The position numbers and the translations under genes were made by a program. A stretch of 64,000 nucleotides of DNA, taken from Roseovarius albus (GTDB lineage Bacteria; Pseudomonadota; Alphaproteobacteria; Rhodobacterales; Rhodobacteraceae). The first letter of the stretch is position 1; each line of letters begins with the position of its first letter. The stretch is from the NCBI RefSeq assembly GCF_900172335.1, contig NZ_FWFX01000014.1, positions 40,514-104,513 of the forward strand, given 5' to 3'. Positions 26,222-34,887 of this stretch are shown piece by piece. The notes beneath the pieces are model-generated. The model made no database searches. It worked only from the letters and a program-made list of their open reading frames with translations, and had not been told where the DNA came from.

Positions 26222-27324
26222 AAATCACCCGCATCACCATCTGGCAACTCGACTTGCCACTAAACGAGCCTTACTACCTCTCTGGCGGGCGGCTGAAATT
26301 CGAAAATCTCGACAGCACCTTTGTCCGTATCGACACCGACGAAGGCCTCTCTGGTTGGGGTGAAGGTTGCCCTTGGGGCCACACCTACCTACCCGCTCAC
26401 GGCCCCGGCATCCGGTCCGGCATTGAAACCCTCGCACCCGTTCTGATTGGCGAAGACCCCCGCAGCGTTCAACACATTAACCGGATGATGGACGTCCAAC
26501 TGCCCGGTCACCCTTACGCTAAATCCGCCATCGATATGGCCTGCTGGGACATCCTCGGGCAATCTGCCAACATGCCGCTATGGCAGCTCCTCGGTGGGTC
26601 TGAGGCCGCCGCTGTCCCGGTCAACTCCTCGATCTCCACCGGAACGCCTGAAGACATGCTCGCCCTGATCGGCAAGGCCGCGGCCAAAGGCTACACCGTG
26701 CATTCTGCCAAAGTCGGCGGCACCGACATTGGCATGGACATCGCCCGTATCGAGGCGATCTCCTCCTCTCTTCCTCAGGGTCACAAGGTCACTTTCGATG
26801 TCAACCGCGCCTGGCAACCCGCCACCGCCATCGAAGTGCTGAACTCCGTCAAAGCCCGCGACTGGGTCGAACAGCCCTGCGAAACCCTTGATCAATGCGC
26901 CCATGTGGCGAGCCGCGTATCGAACCCGATCATGCTAGATGAATGCATGCACACATTTCAAGACCACCTAGAGGCTTGGAAACGCGGTGTTGGCGAAGGC
27001 GTCAAGGTCAAACCCAACCGCGTCGGCGGCCTGACCAAAGCCAAGCAAATCCGGGACTTTGGCGTCTCGGTCGGCTGGCAGATGCATATCGAAGACGTCG
27101 GCGGCTCGGCGCTTGCCGACACCGCGGCGATTCATCTGGCCGCCTCCACGCCTGAGGCCAACCGCCTCGCAAGCTGGCTGTGCCACTACCACCTGTCGGT
27201 GGATCCTGTCCTCGGGCAAGGGGCGCGCAACCGAAACGGCTTCGCTATCCCACCGTCCAAACCCGGCCTCGGTGTCACCCCAGACCCCGACAATCTCGGC
27301 ATGCCGAAAGCGCAATATGACTGA
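26218..27324 (+). CDS. Enolase-superfamily enzyme (MR/MLE type), paralogue 3
   Basis: A 368-residue paralogue. The metal ligands are Asp in TFDVNRAW, Glu in WVEQPC and Glu in MLDEC; the Lys pair is in HSAKVG (first KxK Lys is Ser) and VKVKPNRVGG. The N-terminus (LDLPLNEPYYLSGGRLKF) resembles paralogue 1. The longer upstream frame is the antiphase reading of DUF1801; ATG 26218 overlaps that stop by four bases. Repeat copy B begins nine bases after the stop. Confidence 0.87.
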   Translation: MKITRITIWQLDLPLNEPYYLSGGRLKFENLDSTFVRIDTDEGLSGWGEGCPWGHTYLPAHGPGIRSGIETLAPVLIGEDPRSVQHINRMMDVQLPGHPYAKSAIDMACWDILGQSANMPLWQLLGGSEAAAVPVNSSISTGTPEDMLALIGKAAAKGYTVHSAKVGGTDIGMDIARIEAISSSLPQGHKVTFDVNRAWQPATAIEVLNSVKARDWVEQPCETLDQCAHVASRVSNPIMLDECMHTFQDHLEAWKRGVGEGVKVKPNRVGGLTKAKQIRDFGVSVGWQMHIEDVGGSALADTAAIHLAASTPEANRLASWLCHYHLSVDPVLGQGARNRNGFAIPPSKPGLGVTPDPDNLGMPKAQYD

Positions 27325-27330
27325 TTCCCT

Positions 27331-27426
27331 GTTTCATCTGACCACAAATTTCTTGGGGGTGAATGTGGCGCAGCCACAGAGGGGGCAAAGCCCCCTGCCA
27401 CCGGCGACGCCAAAGGCGGCGCAACA
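27331..27426 (+). repeat. Dispersed intergenic repeat, copy B
   Basis: Core TTCATCTGACCACAAATTTC (27333-27352) followed by two hairpins: TGTGGC-GCA-GCCACA (27364-27378) and GGGGGC-AAA-GCCCCC (27381-27395). It fills the gap between the third and fourth enolase genes. See copies A and C for the family. No U-run follows. Confidence 0.6.
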
Positions 27427-27444
27427 CAAGACGCAAGGACAACA

Positions 27445-28548
27445 ATGAAAATCACCCTCATCACTCTGTGGCATGTTCCCCTGACCAGCCATGAAACCTA
27501 CTACATGGCGGGCGGCAAAACCTGCGACACCACCACCTCGGTCGTGGTCCGGCTCGACACAGATGCCGGCCTTTCAGGCTGGGGCGAGGTCTGCCCGATC
27601 CCGCACTACCTGCCCGCCTACGCAGATGGCGTCATCCCCGCGATCACCGAAATGGCCCCGGTTCTCTTGGGTGAAGATCCGATTGGCCCCGAGGCGCTGA
27701 TCGAACGCATGAACACCCACCTGCAAGGCCATCTCTATGCCAAATCCGCCGTTGACACCGCGCTATGGGATCTCACCGGCAAAGCCGCCGACCTGCCGGT
27801 CTACGCCTTGCTGGGCGGCCGCGCGGTTGCCGACATGCCGCTCTATCACTCGATCACCTGCGTTGCCCCCGATGATATGGCAGAAATGGCAAAAGATGCC
27901 TACGCCCTCGGCATGCGCCAGTTTCAGGTCAAGCTGGGTGCAGACGACAACTGGCAAAACGACGTCGAACGCCTGCACAAAGTGCGCGAGGCGGTGGGCC
28001 CCGGCCCGCTGGTTTACGGCGACTGGAACTGCGGCGCGGATCGACTGACCGCCACCCGCGTTGGCCGTGCCGCGCGCCATCTCGATGTCATGCTCGAACA
28101 GCCCTGCGCCACCATTGATGAATGCGCAGCCGTGCGCAACGCCTGCGGCCTGCCGATGAAGCTGGACGAAAATGCCCATGACATTGCCAGCCTGCTTGAG
28201 GGCCATCGTCAAGGCTGCATGGATGCCGCCGCCCTCAAGCTCAGCAAATTCGGCGGGTTATCCACCATGCGCCGCGCCCGCGATCTCTGCCTCACCCTCG
28301 GCACCCAGATGTGCATAGAAGACACCTGGGGCAGTGACATCACCACCGCCGCCCTGCTGCATCTCGCGGCCTCCACCCCCGCGCGCGGTCTCATGAACAC
28401 CTGCGACCTCTCGCATTACGTCGGCCCGCGCCTCGCGCACGACGCGCCAACCCGCACCGATGGCCGCATCGCCCCGCCCGAAGGGCCCGGCCTTGGCATC
28501 ACCCCTGACATGGACGTGCTTGGCACGCCGCTCTGCATTTTGGACTAG
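27445..28548 (+). CDS. Enolase-superfamily enzyme (MR/MLE type), paralogue 4
   Basis: A 367-residue paralogue. The ligands are Asp in YGDWNCG, Glu in LEQPC and Asp/Glu in KLDEN; the Lys pair is in FQVKLG (first KxK Lys is Gln) and LKLSKFGG. The N-terminal cap is TSHETYYMAGGKTCD. It has AAGGA six bases before ATG 27445. The only enolase in the set not translationally coupled to its upstream neighbour, since repeat B lies between. Confidence 0.87.
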   Translation: MKITLITLWHVPLTSHETYYMAGGKTCDTTTSVVVRLDTDAGLSGWGEVCPIPHYLPAYADGVIPAITEMAPVLLGEDPIGPEALIERMNTHLQGHLYAKSAVDTALWDLTGKAADLPVYALLGGRAVADMPLYHSITCVAPDDMAEMAKDAYALGMRQFQVKLGADDNWQNDVERLHKVREAVGPGPLVYGDWNCGADRLTATRVGRAARHLDVMLEQPCATIDECAAVRNACGLPMKLDENAHDIASLLEGHRQGCMDAAALKLSKFGGLSTMRRARDLCLTLGTQMCIEDTWGSDITTAALLHLAASTPARGLMNTCDLSHYVGPRLAHDAPTRTDGRIAPPEGPGLGITPDMDVLGTPLCILD

Positions 28549-28558
28549 GAGAATTCCA

Positions 28559-29839
28559 ATGCAAAAACTCACCACGCAAGCCGAATGGGCCGCCCGCGCG
28601 CAAGAAGTCCTGCCAGCCGGGGGATTTGGCAACTTTGACCACTCCGTCTTTATCAAAGAGGGCAAAGGCAGCCGAGTCTGGGACGAGGACGGCAATGAAT
28701 ACATCGACTACCTGATCGGCTCTGGCCCCATGCTGTTGGGCCACGGCAACGAAGAAGTGCTCGAGGCGGTCTATGAACAGCTTCCCAAAGGCATGACCTT
28801 CTTTGCCAACAACGCCGCCGCCATTGAACTGGCCGAAGAGATCATCAGCGCCACCCCTTGCGGTGAACAGCTGCGCTATGTCTCTTCGGGCGGCGAGGCC
28901 GACATGTACGCCATCCGCGCCGCGCGCGCCTTCACCGGTCGCGATCTGGTGGTCAAGTTTGAAGGCGGCTACCACGGCATGTCGGCTGAGGCACAGATGA
29001 GCCTTGCGCCGACCAAACTGGTCAATTTCCCCATGGCCGTGCCTGACAGTGCCGGCATCCCCGAAAGCGTGCGCGACCAGATGCTGATCGCGCCCTTTAA
29101 TGACTTCGACTATATCCGCTCACTGCTGGTGGAATATGGTGATCAGGTCGCCTGCATCATTGCCGAACCACTGCAACGCATCATCCCGCCCGCACCGGGC
29201 TTCTTGGAGCTGCTGCGTGAAGAAGCCGACAAATATGGCATCGTGCTGGTGTTTGACGAGGTTGTCACCGGTTTCCGTTTCGCTTACGGCGGCGCGCAAG
29301 AGCTCTATGGCGTCACCCCTGACCTTTGCACGCAAGGCAAAGTCATCGGCGGCGGCTTCCCTCTGGCCGCCACCGTGGGCCGCGCCGACATCATGGCGCA
29401 TTTCGACAAGGCCAAGGTCGGAGCCGAAGGCTGGCTGATGCAGCTTGGCACGCTCTCGGGCAATCCAGTCGCGGCCGTCGCAGGCCTAAAAACCATGGAA
29501 ATCCTCAAGCGGGACGGTCAATACGACAGGCTGCGCCAGATCGGCCAGCGCATCATCGACATGACCGCGACGGAACTGAACGCCCATGACATCCCGCACA
29601 GGATCGTTGGCGACCAGACCCTGTTCGAGGTGGTCTTTACTGAGCGCGACGTTAGTGACTACCGTGATGTCCTCAAGGCCGACGCCCAGAAAGGCGCCGC
29701 CTACAACAAGGTCCTGCGTGAACATGGCTTATTCAAATCCCCGGGTAAAACATACCCATCACTGGCGATCACCGAGGCCGACCTGGACCAAACCCACGCC
29801 GCCATCAAAGCCGCCGCCGCCCACATCGCGGAAGGGTAA
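28559..29839 (+). CDS. Class III aminotransferase / GSA aminomutase-like
   Basis: A 426-residue PLP enzyme of fold type I. The cofactor Lys is in GKVIGGGFPLA (about residue 261), with FDEVVTGFRF before it and SSGGEADMYAIRAAR, a GSA aminotransferase-type segment. ATG 28559 has AGGAG seven bases upstream and is ten bases after the last enolase. True hemL is normally elsewhere; here the gene probably moves an amino group in the island's pathway. Ends the plus-arm operon; a GGTGGGCA hairpin follows within 35 bases. Confidence 0.88.
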   Translation: MQKLTTQAEWAARAQEVLPAGGFGNFDHSVFIKEGKGSRVWDEDGNEYIDYLIGSGPMLLGHGNEEVLEAVYEQLPKGMTFFANNAAAIELAEEIISATPCGEQLRYVSSGGEADMYAIRAARAFTGRDLVVKFEGGYHGMSAEAQMSLAPTKLVNFPMAVPDSAGIPESVRDQMLIAPFNDFDYIRSLLVEYGDQVACIIAEPLQRIIPPAPGFLELLREEADKYGIVLVFDEVVTGFRFAYGGAQELYGVTPDLCTQGKVIGGGFPLAATVGRADIMAHFDKAKVGAEGWLMQLGTLSGNPVAAVAGLKTMEILKRDGQYDRLRQIGQRIIDMTATELNAHDIPHRIVGDQTLFEVVFTERDVSDYRDVLKADAQKGAAYNKVLREHGLFKSPGKTYPSLAITEADLDQTHAAIKAAAAHIAEG

Positions 29840-29851
29840 AGACAAAATCGT

Positions 29852-29920
29852 AGGGTGGGCAATCTCTGCCCACCTGCCACCGCAGATCACTCCGTAAGGT
29901 GGGTGTCAAGCCACCATTTT
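29852..29920 (+). repeat. GGTGGG hairpin elements after the aminotransferase gene
   Basis: A perfect hairpin GGTGGGCA-ATCTC-TGCCCACC (29854-29874) is followed by a weaker GGTGG-CCACC pair (about 29898-29915). Two related elements lie at 30671 and 31397. The first may also slow transcription past the operon, but there is no U-run. Confidence 0.5.
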
Positions 29921-29950
29921 CCGACAGCCATCACCTGACAGAAAACAGCT

Positions 29951-30640
29951 CTACCTGTCATCGGTGACATTTATCTCTCGAAACCACCAACCACCACAGC
30001 CAACAGCGTCGGCTATTTCCTTGAAGGTATCCGTGCACACTACAGTCATCGTAAGGGTGTCGCGCCAGATCAAATCTCCTTCGATCCGCGATCGCAGAAC
30101 CACATTTGAAGAGCTTGAGATTACGTTAAAGAATGAGCCATCACCACGCTTTTGCGGAACTATCTTTGTTCGCTCTTGATCCCAGCAATCCCGTCGCACA
30201 AGCAGGTTCGCTAAAAAAAACGGCCCGCCTGCAATAGGCTGTTTGTGTGTATCATCCCAAATCTGTTCCATGAGCATAAATTCAAATAAATCAGAACTCG
30301 CAGCTTCAATCGCAATCTTAAAAGCCTCAGAGATCAATGGGATAGAAACAAGGCTTTCATCAAACGCTTTAATAACGTTAAACGGTCGGGCATGTTTCGA
30401 CCTACTAACGCACCAGAGGTTCCTAAGCTTTTTTCGCGTTTGTTCTGTGAAGCGCCCTCCATTAACCGTAGCACCGTATGACATCGGCCCGCCATGCTCA
30501 TACTGCATGTCCCGATCAGGAACCCATTCGCCTTCATGGTCATTCCAATGAATTCGCTCACTATGATCAGGTGCTCTCGCAAAAACGTAGTCAGCAAAGT
30601 CCGGCTTGCCGTAATTACCTTCTATAACATAGCACTTCAT
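29951..30640 (-). CDS. Imm11-like protein, copy 2
   Basis: A 229-residue protein. The C-terminal part (LIWRDTLTMTVVCTDTFKEIADAVGCGGWWFREINV) fits the closing pattern of the Imm11 (DUF1629) immunity-protein family; the rest is poorly conserved. ATG 30640 has AAGGA seven bases upstream. The neighbour at 30732 is a distant paralogue. Imm11 proteins are usually paired with polymorphic toxins, but no toxin gene is in the window. The function is an inference from family pattern only. Confidence 0.55.
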   Translation of the reverse strand: MKCYVIEGNYGKPDFADYVFARAPDHSERIHWNDHEGEWVPDRDMQYEHGGPMSYGATVNGGRFTEQTRKKLRNLWCVSRSKHARPFNVIKAFDESLVSIPLISEAFKIAIEAASSDLFEFMLMEQIWDDTHKQPIAGGPFFLANLLVRRDCWDQERTKIVPQKRGDGSFFNVISSSSNVVLRSRIEGDLIWRDTLTMTVVCTDTFKEIADAVGCGGWWFREINVTDDR

Positions 30641-30670
30641 ACTCTGATCCTTAACGGGGCATCCACCCCA

Positions 30671-30699
30671 CCACTACACAAAAAAGGTGGGTTGAAAAA
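30671..30699 (+). repeat. 29-base duplicated element, copy 1
   Basis: A 29-base stretch beginning ACCACTACACAAAAAAGGTG is identical to 31397-31425. It lies about 30 bases upstream of the start of the first Imm11-like gene on the minus strand, as the second copy lies upstream of the other. The GGTGGGTT part opens the hairpin class described nearby. Confidence 0.7.
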
Positions 30700-30731
30700 C
30701 CACTCCGCATCGCGGGCACTCTCATCCCGTT

Positions 30732-31361
30732 TTAGTGAGTGATTACAGTTGTTTCCATATATTCGAAGCCCCGAACGCCCGCCTCGTTTAGTGCACGAAC
30801 CAGCGTGTCAGACATAAAAACAGCACGGGTCAGGTCGTCACGCCACAAATGACGCCCATCAGCGGCTTCTGCCAACACATGGCAACACTCAGGGGCAATG
30901 GCACTCAATGATTTCCATCTTTTTCCATCCGTTTTCCGAATGCCGCCAGACGTATCTGACTTTTCCATGATTACGGTGCGGGTGGTTGCATATATATTGA
31001 GGAAATAAAATTTGCGTTCCACTCGCTGCTGGCTACCCAAAGACCAGACATTCGGAATTGGGATCAGATCATGCACACCCGGTTCCAATTTATCGATAGC
31101 TTGCGCGACATTCCCACCGACCACGATGTCGCGCGTATCAAAGCCTTGAAACGCATCCCCCAGCCTGTCGATTTCTCCACTCACCACCGCCCAATGGCGC
31201 GCAACAAACGCTTTGTTTTTCTCGGTCAATGGATCGGCCAGAAGAATATCCAAATTCATCGTCTGACGCGGGTTCGCCTGACTAACCTCTTCGTACGGAT
31301 TGTCGCTCCACCAAAGACCAGTATCAAAGCGTTCTCTTTCGACAAAAGGGCGGTAAATCAT
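30732..31361 (-). CDS. Imm11-like protein, copy 1
   Basis: A 209-residue protein with the fuller Imm11 (DUF1629) signature at the C-terminus: HLWRDDLTRAVFMSDTLVRALNEAGVRGFEYMET. The start at ATG 31361 has GGAG five bases upstream; a ten-residue longer frame lacks a ribosome site. It is 91 bases upstream of copy 2, with a 29-base repeat between. Both would be orphan immunity proteins, or be re-used for another purpose. Confidence 0.65.
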   Translation of the reverse strand: MIYRPFVERERFDTGLWWSDNPYEEVSQANPRQTMNLDILLADPLTEKNKAFVARHWAVVSGEIDRLGDAFQGFDTRDIVVGGNVAQAIDKLEPGVHDLIPIPNVWSLGSQQRVERKFYFLNIYATTRTVIMEKSDTSGGIRKTDGKRWKSLSAIAPECCHVLAEAADGRHLWRDDLTRAVFMSDTLVRALNEAGVRGFEYMETTVITH

Positions 31362-31396
31362 AAAAACTCCAATTGCAGGAAATGCAGGCACGCCCT

Positions 31397-31437
31397 ACCA
31401 CTACACAAAAAAGGTGGGTTGAAAACCCACCCTACGC
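31397..31437 (+). repeat. 29-base duplicated element, copy 2, with hairpin
   Basis: 31397-31425 repeats 30671-30699 exactly. Here the element is complete, with a perfect eight-base stem GGTGGGTT-GAA-AACCCACC and the tail CCTACG. It separates the Imm11-like genes from the nqrM/apbE genes and starts about 35 bases upstream of the first Imm11-like start. Confidence 0.7.
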
Positions 31438-31462
31438 CGTCTGAACGGTAGTCGCGAAACCC

Positions 31463-31699
31463 TCAGCCCGTGCGTTCCATCTCTTCGATCATCTTGCGGG
31501 CGCGTTTGCATTGGATCTTGTCGCGCAGGGGGCTGTTGGGGTCGACGTCTTTTTTACAGACCAGACATTTATCCGCGCCGGAAATGGCATTCAGACCACC
31601 GCAGCTGCCCTTGATGGTTTTGCCCATCAGCATCACACCCAGCGACATGCCAACCATCACCAACCCAAGAATCACAAAGGCAAGGATAAAGGTACTCAT
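31463..31699 (-). CDS. nqrM: Na+-NQR maturation protein NqrM
   Basis: A 78-residue protein: one N-terminal membrane helix (FILAFVILGLVMVGMSLGVMLMG) and the Cys-rich tail GSCGGLNAISGADKCLVCKKD, the DUF539/NqrM pattern needed to insert the iron centre between NqrD and NqrE. The start at 31699 has GGAG six bases upstream. It is the last gene after apbE, 11 bases downstream, and serves the nqr operon nearby. Confidence 0.88.
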   Translation of the reverse strand: MSTFILAFVILGLVMVGMSLGVMLMGKTIKGSCGGLNAISGADKCLVCKKDVDPNSPLRDKIQCKRARKMIEEMERTG

Positions 31700-31710
31700 G
31701 GCGGGCTCCA

Positions 31711-32742
31711 TTAATCGGTCTGGGCTTGCAGCAGGGCATGAAACGCGCTGCTCTGCGCTGTTATATACGCATCTTCGCCCAAAGATACATCCCTGCTGAT
31801 AAAGAACACGGCAAGTTTATGGGCCTCGGCCAGCTCCAGCCCGGCCTCGGCCCCCAGCACCAGCATCGCCGTCGCCCAGGCATCGGCCAGCATGGCCGTG
31901 TCGGCAATCACGGTCACGGAGGTGGTGGCATGGGTAATGGGCCGCCCAGTTGTGGGGTCGATGATATGCGAATAGCGCTGGACCTCGTGTTCAAAGAAGT
32001 TGCGATAATCGCCCGAGGTCGCCAGCCCCTGCCCCAGCAGCGGCACAACCACCTGAACGCTCTGCGCCCCCAGTTGCGGTTTCTCAACGCCAATCCGCCA
32101 CGGCTCGCCTTTGGGATTGCGGCCTTCAGCAACCAGATCGCCGCCGATTTCCACCATATAGTTCTCAAGCCCCTGCGCCTGCAACGCCGTCGCAACCGCA
32201 TCAATCCCAAACCCTTTGGCAATCGCACTCAGGTTCAGACTCACATCCGGGTGTGATTTGGTCAGGGTCTGCGCCTCTGCATCCAGCGTCAGCAGATGCC
32301 CCTGCCCCACCTGCAACCAGGCTTGGGTGATTTCTTCATCCGATGGCACAGGGTCCTCAGGCTTGCGCGGCCCAAACCCCCATAACGAAATCAACGGATC
32401 CAGCGTGACATCAAACCGCCCTTCGCTTTGGTCATTCACCTCATTGGCCACAGCCATCAGCCTGGCAAGCCCCGAAGAAACAGGAATAGCATCCAACGTC
32501 TTCAATGCCGAAAATTTCGACACCTCTGATTCTGGATCCCAGTTCGACATGCTGGCATTCACCATGGCCAAAGCATCAACCACCGCCGTCGCAATCGCCT
32601 CCTCGTCCAATTCCTCACCAACAGCCGTTATGTTGTAGGTTGTGCCCATCGTCTCTCCGGACAGGCGCAGCACCTCGGCTTCTCCCTCACCCCAACAGGC
32701 GGTCAGGGCCAACAGGGCGAATATCGCAACCAGACGCTTCAT
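31711..32742 (-). CDS. apbE: FAD:protein FMN transferase ApbE
   Basis: A 343-residue lipoprotein: signal with lipobox ALTAC (Cys16), then the ApbE core GTTYNIT, SNWDPESEVSKF, LNLSAIAKGFGIDAV and the C-terminal THATTSVTVIADTAMLADAWATAMLVLG. It attaches FMN to Thr in NqrB and NqrC. The start at 32742 gives the lipoprotein signal; the longer frame overlaps the small upstream gene. Five bases after that gene. Confidence 0.92.
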   Translation of the reverse strand: MKRLVAIFALLALTACWGEGEAEVLRLSGETMGTTYNITAVGEELDEEAIATAVVDALAMVNASMSNWDPESEVSKFSALKTLDAIPVSSGLARLMAVANEVNDQSEGRFDVTLDPLISLWGFGPRKPEDPVPSDEEITQAWLQVGQGHLLTLDAEAQTLTKSHPDVSLNLSAIAKGFGIDAVATALQAQGLENYMVEIGGDLVAEGRNPKGEPWRIGVEKPQLGAQSVQVVVPLLGQGLATSGDYRNFFEHEVQRYSHIIDPTTGRPITHATTSVTVIADTAMLADAWATAMLVLGAEAGLELAEAHKLAVFFISRDVSLGEDAYITAQSSAFHALLQAQTD

Positions 32743-32747
32743 CAAAC

Positions 32748-32936
32748 TCACGCCTTCAGCGGCACAAAGGCCAGCGTGCACAGCCCCGAAATCGCCAGAA
32801 TGCCGAAAATCCAGGCCCGTGCTTTCCACCCCTCTTCCTGTTCCTTCCACGCTTTGCGAAAACGGTGACCGCTCAGCGCAACGATCACCACCAAAATGGT
32901 GCCGATCACAGGGGTCAGATAGAGGTTTGAGAGCAT
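32748..32936 (-). CDS. 62-residue two-helix membrane protein before apbE
   Basis: A 62-residue protein with two hydrophobic segments (residues 5-22 and about 41-59) around a basic, Glu-rich loop (RFRKAWKEQEEGWKARAW). ATG 32936 has GAAGGA seven bases upstream and the stop is five bases before apbE. Its place as first gene of an apbE-nqrM operon suggests an Nqr assembly or anchoring role; no family is recognised. Confidence 0.65.
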   Translation of the reverse strand: MLSNLYLTPVIGTILVVIVALSGHRFRKAWKEQEEGWKARAWIFGILAISGLCTLAFVPLKA

Positions 32937-33053
32937 TATAACGTCCTTCAACACGGACCCATTGGGCCATTCTTTACATTTTACCCCTTTCGGGTTCACA
33001 ATCCCACGATAAGATAGAGAAAACAGATCATAACCGACAGGAGACACCCAAAG

Positions 33054-33578
33054 ATGGCACCCAGCTCTTACCAAGCTCCATCCCGAGGCGACAAGACCGA
33101 TAAGAAGACCCACAGCCAATCGCTTGAGTCGAACTTGTCCAACGCCCAGACCACGGTGGCCAAGCTGATATCAGGCAAAGGGGATGCAATCTTCTCGGTC
33201 CGGGCCAATGATAACATCAGCCACGTGGTTCAGGTGCTCAGCGAAAAACACATCGGTGCGCTGGTGGTGACCGATCAGAATGGCGCATTGCAGGGCATTA
33301 TATCGGAGCGCGACATCGTCCGCCGCATGGCGGAAACACCGGGCCAGACCCTGCCACAAGAAGTTGACGCACTGATGACCAAGAACGTGGTCACCTGCTC
33401 GCCGGATGATCTGCTGTCAGACGTCCTGAAGAAAATGACCGAAGGCAAATTCCGCCACATGCCGGTGGTCAAAAACGACCGCCTGTGCGGCATGATCACC
33501 ATTGGCGACGTTGTCAATTTCCGCCTGAAAGAGGTCGAATACGAAGCCCTGCGCATGAAGCAGATGATCGTCGGCTGA
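33054..33578 (+). CDS. Tandem CBS-domain protein
   Basis: A 174-residue protein: a flexible charged N-terminus (residues 1-40) and two CBS motifs (about residues 50-165) with ISERDIVRRMAE and RHMPVVKNDRLCGMITIGDVV. Two-CBS proteins usually bind adenosine nucleotides as energy sensors. It is transcribed divergently from the apbE genes and ends face to face with nqrF; AGGAGA lies nine bases before the start. It may act on the nqr or apbE system, but location is the only clue. Confidence 0.88.
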   Translation: MAPSSYQAPSRGDKTDKKTHSQSLESNLSNAQTTVAKLISGKGDAIFSVRANDNISHVVQVLSEKHIGALVVTDQNGALQGIISERDIVRRMAETPGQTLPQEVDALMTKNVVTCSPDDLLSDVLKKMTEGKFRHMPVVKNDRLCGMITIGDVVNFRLKEVEYEALRMKQMIVG

Positions 33579-33597
33579 TAGCGACACACATGCTCAA

Positions 33598-33632
33598 AAG
33601 AAAAACACCGGCCTTTGAGGCCGGTGTTTTTT
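33598..33632. terminator. Bidirectional terminator between the CBS gene and nqrF
   Basis: A ten-base stem AACACCGGCC-TTTGA-GGCCGGTGTT (33604-33628) has A-rich bases on the left and T-rich bases on the right, so it terminates both the CBS gene (plus) and the nqr operon (minus). Confidence 0.9.
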
Positions 33633-33649
33633 GTTCTCAAATGATCCGG

Positions 33650-34873
33650 TTATCCGCCGAAGTCGTCCAGCATGATGTCTTCGCGGTCCACGCCCAGATC
33701 CAGCAGCATGTTGATGACCGACTGGTTCATAATTGGCGGGCCACACATGTAGAATTCGCAATCCTCAGGGGCCGGGTGGTTCTTAAGGTATTCCTCGAAC
33801 AGAACATTGTGAATGAAGCCGGTGTAGCCATCCCAATCATCATCCGGTTGCGGGTCAGACAGCGCGACATGCCAGTCGAAGTTGTCAAACTCTGCGGCCA
33901 GCGTGTCGAAATCCTCGACAAAGAACATCTCTTTCTTCGAGCGCGCGCCATACCAGAAGCTAATCTTGCGATCACGGTTCTGCAGCCGCTTAAGCTGGTC
34001 AAAGATGTGGCTGCGCATTGGCGCCATACCTGCACCACCACCAATGAAGACCATTTCCTTCTGGGTATCGCGAGCAAAGAACTCACCAAACGGGCCAGAG
34101 ATCGTGACCTTGTCACCGGGTTTGAGGTTGAAGATATACGATGACATCTGACCGGCTGGGATCCCTTCGGAACCCGGAGGCGGTGAAGCCACCCGCACGT
34201 TCAGCATGATCATGCCCCGCTCATCCGGATAATTCGCCATCGAATAGGCGCGTTCGATGGGCTCGGACACCACTGACTTATACTGCCAGAGGTTAAACTT
34301 GTCCCAGTCCTCGCGATACTCTTCTTCAACATCGAAATCGGTGTAGACCAGCTGGTGCGCCGGCGCTTCGATTTGAATATAGCCACCCGCACGGAAGTTC
34401 ACATCCTCACCTTCAGGCAAGTCCAGAGTCAGCGCTTTGATAAAGGTCGCCACGTTCTCGTTTGAACGAACGGTGCATTCCCATTTCTTAACGCCAAAGA
34501 CCTCTTCGGGCACTTCGACATCCATGTCCTGCTTAACCGCAACCTGACACGACAGACGGTCACCGCAGGATGCCTCGCGTTTGGTGATGTGGCTTTCTTC
34601 CGTTGGCAGGATCGATCCGCCGCCTGAATGCACCTTCACACGGCACTGCGCGCAAGTACCACCGCCACCACAGGCCGATGGCACAAACAGCTTCTCTGCC
34701 GCCAGCGTCTGCAGCAGCTTGCCTCCCGCAGGAACCGAAATGGTTTTCTCGCCATTGATCGTGATGTTCACATTACCGGTCGACACCAACTTGGACCGGG
34801 CCGCCAGAATGATCGCGACCAGCGCCACAACAATCAGGGTAAAGAGGATGACACCAAGTGAAAACGTTTCCAT
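33650..34873 (-). CDS. nqrF: Na+-NQR subunit F, NADH dehydrogenase
   Basis: A 407-residue subunit that takes electrons from NADH. It has an N-terminal membrane anchor, a 2Fe-2S ferredoxin domain with [10 protein letters not shown] (three Cys) and a fourth in GDRLSCQV, and an FAD/NAD reductase domain with RAYSMANYP (FAD) and [12 protein letters not shown]. The last gene of the operon, before the terminator. Length and motifs fit bacterial NqrF. Confidence 0.95.
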   Translation of the reverse strand: METFSLGVILFTLIVVALVAIILAARSKLVSTGNVNITINGEKTISVPAGGKLLQTLAAEKLFVPSACGGGGTCAQCRVKVHSGGGSILPTEESHITKREASCGDRLSCQVAVKQDMDVEVPEEVFGVKKWECTVRSNENVATFIKALTLDLPEGEDVNFRAGGYIQIEAPAHQLVYTDFDVEEEYREDWDKFNLWQYKSVVSEPIERAYSMANYPDERGMIMLNVRVASPPPGSEGIPAGQMSSYIFNLKPGDKVTISGPFGEFFARDTQKEMVFIGGGAGMAPMRSHIFDQLKRLQNRDRKISFWYGARSKKEMFFVEDFDTLAAEFDNFDWHVALSDPQPDDDWDGYTGFIHNVLFEEYLKNHPAPEDCEFYMCGPPIMNQSVINMLLDLGVDREDIMLDDFGG

Positions 34874-34887
34874 ATCTCAGCTCCTCC

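Noticed and set aside
10036..29839. Considered as a transferred genomic island with att sites
   Set aside because: No integrase, tRNA edge or flanking direct repeats are seen; base composition is like the neighbours.
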